A stretch of DNA of 64,000 bases from Chamaea fasciata (lineage: Eukaryota; Chordata; Aves; Passeriformes; Sylviidae). The stretch covers positions 28,819,021-28,883,020 of the forward strand of contig JARCOQ010000008.1 in the NCBI GenBank assembly GCA_029207755.1, in the 5' to 3' direction. The notes under the pieces are model-generated. The model had not been told where the DNA came from and did not search any database. It saw only the letters and a list, made by a program, of their open reading frames with translations. Both the position numbers and the translations under genes were made by a program. Positions 36,365 to 64,000 of this stretch are shown here, piece by piece. Position 1 is the first letter of the stretch. Each line of letters starts with the position of its first letter.

Positions 36365-39022
36365 ATTTGTGCAGGAAGAGCAATTCTGAGTCTGTGGGCT
36401 TTGATACCCCGTACATGCACACACAGACCTTGCTGTGCCCGCAGAGCAGCCCAGCAGGGCCAGACCTTTCCCTGCTTCAGGCGTGTGCTGACCTGGATGG
36501 AAACCAGCAGCCACTGAACAAAGCCTGGTACATTCGCAGGACAGAGGGGCACACCTTGCAAAGATGGCTCTTTGAACGGCTGAAGATTTGCTCAAGAAGC
36601 ATGTTGCTACAAGCAGGGTGTTTGCACAATCTTTGCTTTAAGGAGAGTCTGTGTGCTCCTGCATGGTCTGTGGGGACGTGGGCTGCATGTTAGCAGAAGT
36701 CTGAATAAAGGCAGCGCAAGCAGATTTGTCTTTTTCTCTGTCTTTACAGTTTTTAGAAACATTGGTCTAAGTCCATATCTACATTGAGACTTCCCTGATT
36801 TTTTTTCTCTCTTCCTCCCACAGTTGTTCAGAACTCTATGTTTCCCCATCATACGGGAATTCCCAACTGTGAAACAAACCCAGAGCTGCCCTGGTGCCGC
36901 CTCCACGTTCCCCCTGATGACACAGACGTGGCAGGCCGTGAGTGCCAGCCCCAGGCTGTAGCTGGTGGTGCTGGGGCAGAGCAGCCTCCGCGCAGCGCGA
37001 GCCGGGGCAGGAGAAGGCACAGCACCACAGACATCAGGGAGGCTCCGCTGTTGCCACCTCACGGGTTTGCGTGGCCAGCAGCTCCCAGGGGCAGGAGGGG
37101 AGGCTTGGCCAAGGTGAACGCGGTGACGCCGCAACAGAGCATACGAGGAGTGTGCTTTGTGGTAGTATTTATTTAGGAACCGTGAGTAACTACAGCCGTA
37201 GCGGTCTCATCTTTGCAATCCTGATGGTTTAACAAACAGGGAGAACATTAGCATATTTTTATTAAGGTACAAAATACACCCCGTTGTTGCCTAAAACATT
37301 AAAAAAAAAAAAAGTGAGGAAAGCTCTGTATGCTCTAAATCAGATTCCAAACCTTTCTGCATAAGGAATTGTGGCAATACTGTGTTTAGTATAACAAGAG
37401 GTTTTTATCAATCGAAAAGAAAAGACATGCTGGCAATCTGAATTTAGCAACAAAGAGTAAAGCAGTTACAAACCGTCGTGTCATCCACATTAGTTGAGCT
37501 TTGAATGTAGAAGAGCAAATCATATGAAACACATACACAACTAGGTAATATCAAACAACCTAAGGTTGATAATGTACACACCTGTATTAAAGTACACTGA
37601 CTACTTAATGGTGAGGATTTAAGGTAATGTCTTTTTTTTAGAAGAGGTAACCTTTGAAACGCAAATGGTTGCACTTTACACACAAAAAGTGGAAAAGAAA
37701 AAGAATCACTTTTGGAATGATACATAGATATAAGACACACTGGTTTTGGATTATGCATAATCACCTTGCAGCCTCTGATATTACCTCTGAACAACAACAA
37801 AAAAAATTTAAAAGTGCCAATACTGTGAAAGGAAAGCAAAATTACTAAGTCTGAGTGCGTTAACCATTTCTGAGAAAAAAAAAATGGGGTTTGGATTTTT
37901 TCATTTTGTTTTTCTGCGTTTTTAAAAAACGCAACAGCCTAACTGGTGCAGGTTCAAGACAAAAACAAGACAGTCAAGCTCATAAGGTAGAAATAGGTCC
38001 TATATAGGTTAAGATTCTTTGGAAATTGCTAAGAATAGAGGAATTTGTAATCCAGGCTACTGTCTTTTTGGCTACTCGAAAAAATCTGTGGGAGTTTCCA
38101 GCTTATCATCAGTTGAAATCTGTTTTGCAATTGCCAAATAAATGCAAGTAAAACTTTAACTAACCTGGGATTCCATTCACACACATGCACAGAGAAATCA
38201 CTGATTGTGCAATAACCTGTTTTTTCACAGCAGCATATATATGAATCATAAGTCTTTATTAGACTGACCAGAAACACAGAAAATATTCTCAATCTTTGTG
38301 TTTTCAGTCTGTTTCTTAAGTAGGCAGCTGCAACTGCGCTGAAGTGACAGGCTCCATAAGGGAAAGATGACAAAGTGGGATCAGCTGGCTAAAAGCAAGA
38401 TCAGGAGTATCTCAGGAGACCACCTGGATGTTTAATGCTAGCCAGTAATACAAGGGCACTAACAGCTCACTGACAGAGGCAGTGGAAACGTCTGATGGTT
38501 CGACTGTGAGAAATGAACCATGCCAACATACAAATTGCAATGCTGGCTGCGTCAAACCTTCTTCCCTTACAGAAGATACAGCTCAGGGGATAGCCTATTC
38601 CTCAGGACTGGAGAGATTCACTGCATGTCTGGCCAACGATTCCTTTAAAGTAGATCTTGGGGAGCCAACTTAGCTGCGGTTTTGGCTGAGAAAAGTGATG
38701 GTAAAGAGCGATGAGCTCAGTAAATAGACTGTTTTTCTATAAGATGTTGAGAATATAACTTGGTTTCCATACATTTGATTTTAAAAGCAGTCTGGGCAAC
38801 TTAACTGATGGCTTGCTTAAAGTCAATCCAATCATGCTAGCAACTTAAAAAGCCTGATGGTTTGAAGTAATGCCCATACATAAAGCTAACAGGTATCAAC
38901 TGATCATGCTGAAATAACAACCCCCCCAAAGACCTACGTTTCACACAAGGTGCTTTTGATAACTTGGTTTTCTGAGCCTTATAAAGAGAGTCTTTAAATA
39001 TTTAATTTTTTTTAGCCTTGTT
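36365..39022 (-). other. MYLK: MYLK 3' UTR and 3' flank
   Basis: This sequence follows the MYLK stop codon. Candidate polyadenylation signals (AATAAA on the minus strand) lie at 38260-38255, 37263-37258 and 37173-37168. The real 3' end is not determined. A GC-rich patch at about 36885-37135 contains short hydrophobic open frames (for example from 37034) but no gene I can recognise. Confidence 0.45.
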
Positions 39023-63576
<24,554 letters not shown>

Positions 63577-64000
63577 CTGTGACAAAAATAAAAACACATG
63601 AATAAATTTTTATATGGGATATGGCACTAAGTTCAGGTATTCAGATTATTCACAGTGACATAGACAATGGATAGACCCTATGGCAAAGCAGCAAAAAGCA
63701 GTTGGGGAGCTTGTGCATTAACTTCATAATTAAAATCTCTTCACCACTTCTTCATCACTATTGACTATCCAGTCACAGTCCACTCACCGTTTCTGAATAA
63801 ATCAAGTTCCTGTGGTTTGCAGTATTTGTCAATTATTCCTGCCTACTAGAAACATCAGCATACTGCATCAGTTCAAAGTAATCTGAGAAATACCTTTAGG
63901 ATACCTCAGGGAAATAAAAAATAAATTAAAAACAATAAAATCAATAACACTTCTGGTTCAATGACATTTTTTTCTTGGTTTTGATGTGCCTTTTTTGAGT
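63577..64000 (-). other. MYLK: MYLK intron upstream of the 36-nt exon (partial)
   Basis: Intronic sequence running off the right edge. It contains a 51-nt splice-site-bounded segment (63838-63788) that could be a cassette exon but has no known counterpart that I can recall. Confidence 0.6.

Noticed and set aside
36065..36595. Long open frames with repeated Pro-Leu-Pro-Phe or Gly-Arg-Glu
   Set aside because: They are translations of the pentanucleotide array in each frame. A repeat whose unit length is not a multiple of three with no stop gives open frames automatically.

Overview
The window is an ordinary stretch of vertebrate nuclear DNA, most likely from a bird and probably a passerine. 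The evidence is AT-rich introns, CR1 LINE 3' fragments, and a tRNA-Ile-derived SINE with a CR1-like tail that resembles the zebra-finch TguSINE1 family. The encoded proteins are also very close to the chicken forms of smooth-muscle MLCK and telokin. All three recognisable genes lie on the minus strand in the order ADCY5, HACD2, MYLK (left to right), which is the gene order known from human 3q21. No prokaryotic, viral or CRISPR-like system is present.

Left part (1-6.3 kb): part of ADCY5 intron 1, the first coding exon of adenylyl cyclase 5 (4055-5056, 334 codons) and a large CpG-island promoter. Next (6.3-17 kb) comes sequence without recognisable genes, containing the likely HACD2 3' UTR and a reverse-oriented CR1 fragment.

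Middle (17-34.3 kb): the complete HACD2 gene. It has seven coding exons, including a 19-nt microexon, and encodes a 246-residue ER 3-hydroxyacyl-CoA dehydratase with the Tyr/Glu catalytic pair and a C-terminal KKSE. Its first exon sits in a CpG island that carries a 28-bp minisatellite on the intron side and abuts a CR1 insertion on the upstream side. Between HACD2 and MYLK lies a two-part pentanucleotide array (GGGGA then GGGAA, about 264 bp).

Right part (39-64 kb): the 3' half of MYLK. Ten coding exons cover the acidic linker, the whole kinase domain, the autoinhibitory/calmodulin-binding segment and the C-terminal Ig domain, which is also expressed alone as telokin. A TATA box and a CArG-like box in the intron just before the telokin exon fit the expected internal telokin promoter.

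The three genes do not form an operon or a known pathway. ADCY5 makes cAMP, HACD2 acts in very-long-chain fatty-acid elongation, and MYLK controls smooth-muscle contraction. I found no convincing new biological system. The most checkable observations are the putative telokin promoter, a splice-acceptor-like tract just 5' of the ADCY5 start, a GC-rich island inside a MYLK kinase intron, a possible 51-nt MYLK cassette exon, perfect intronic hairpins, and the repeat arrays. Exon boundaries were derived by hand from splice signals and reading-frame continuity.
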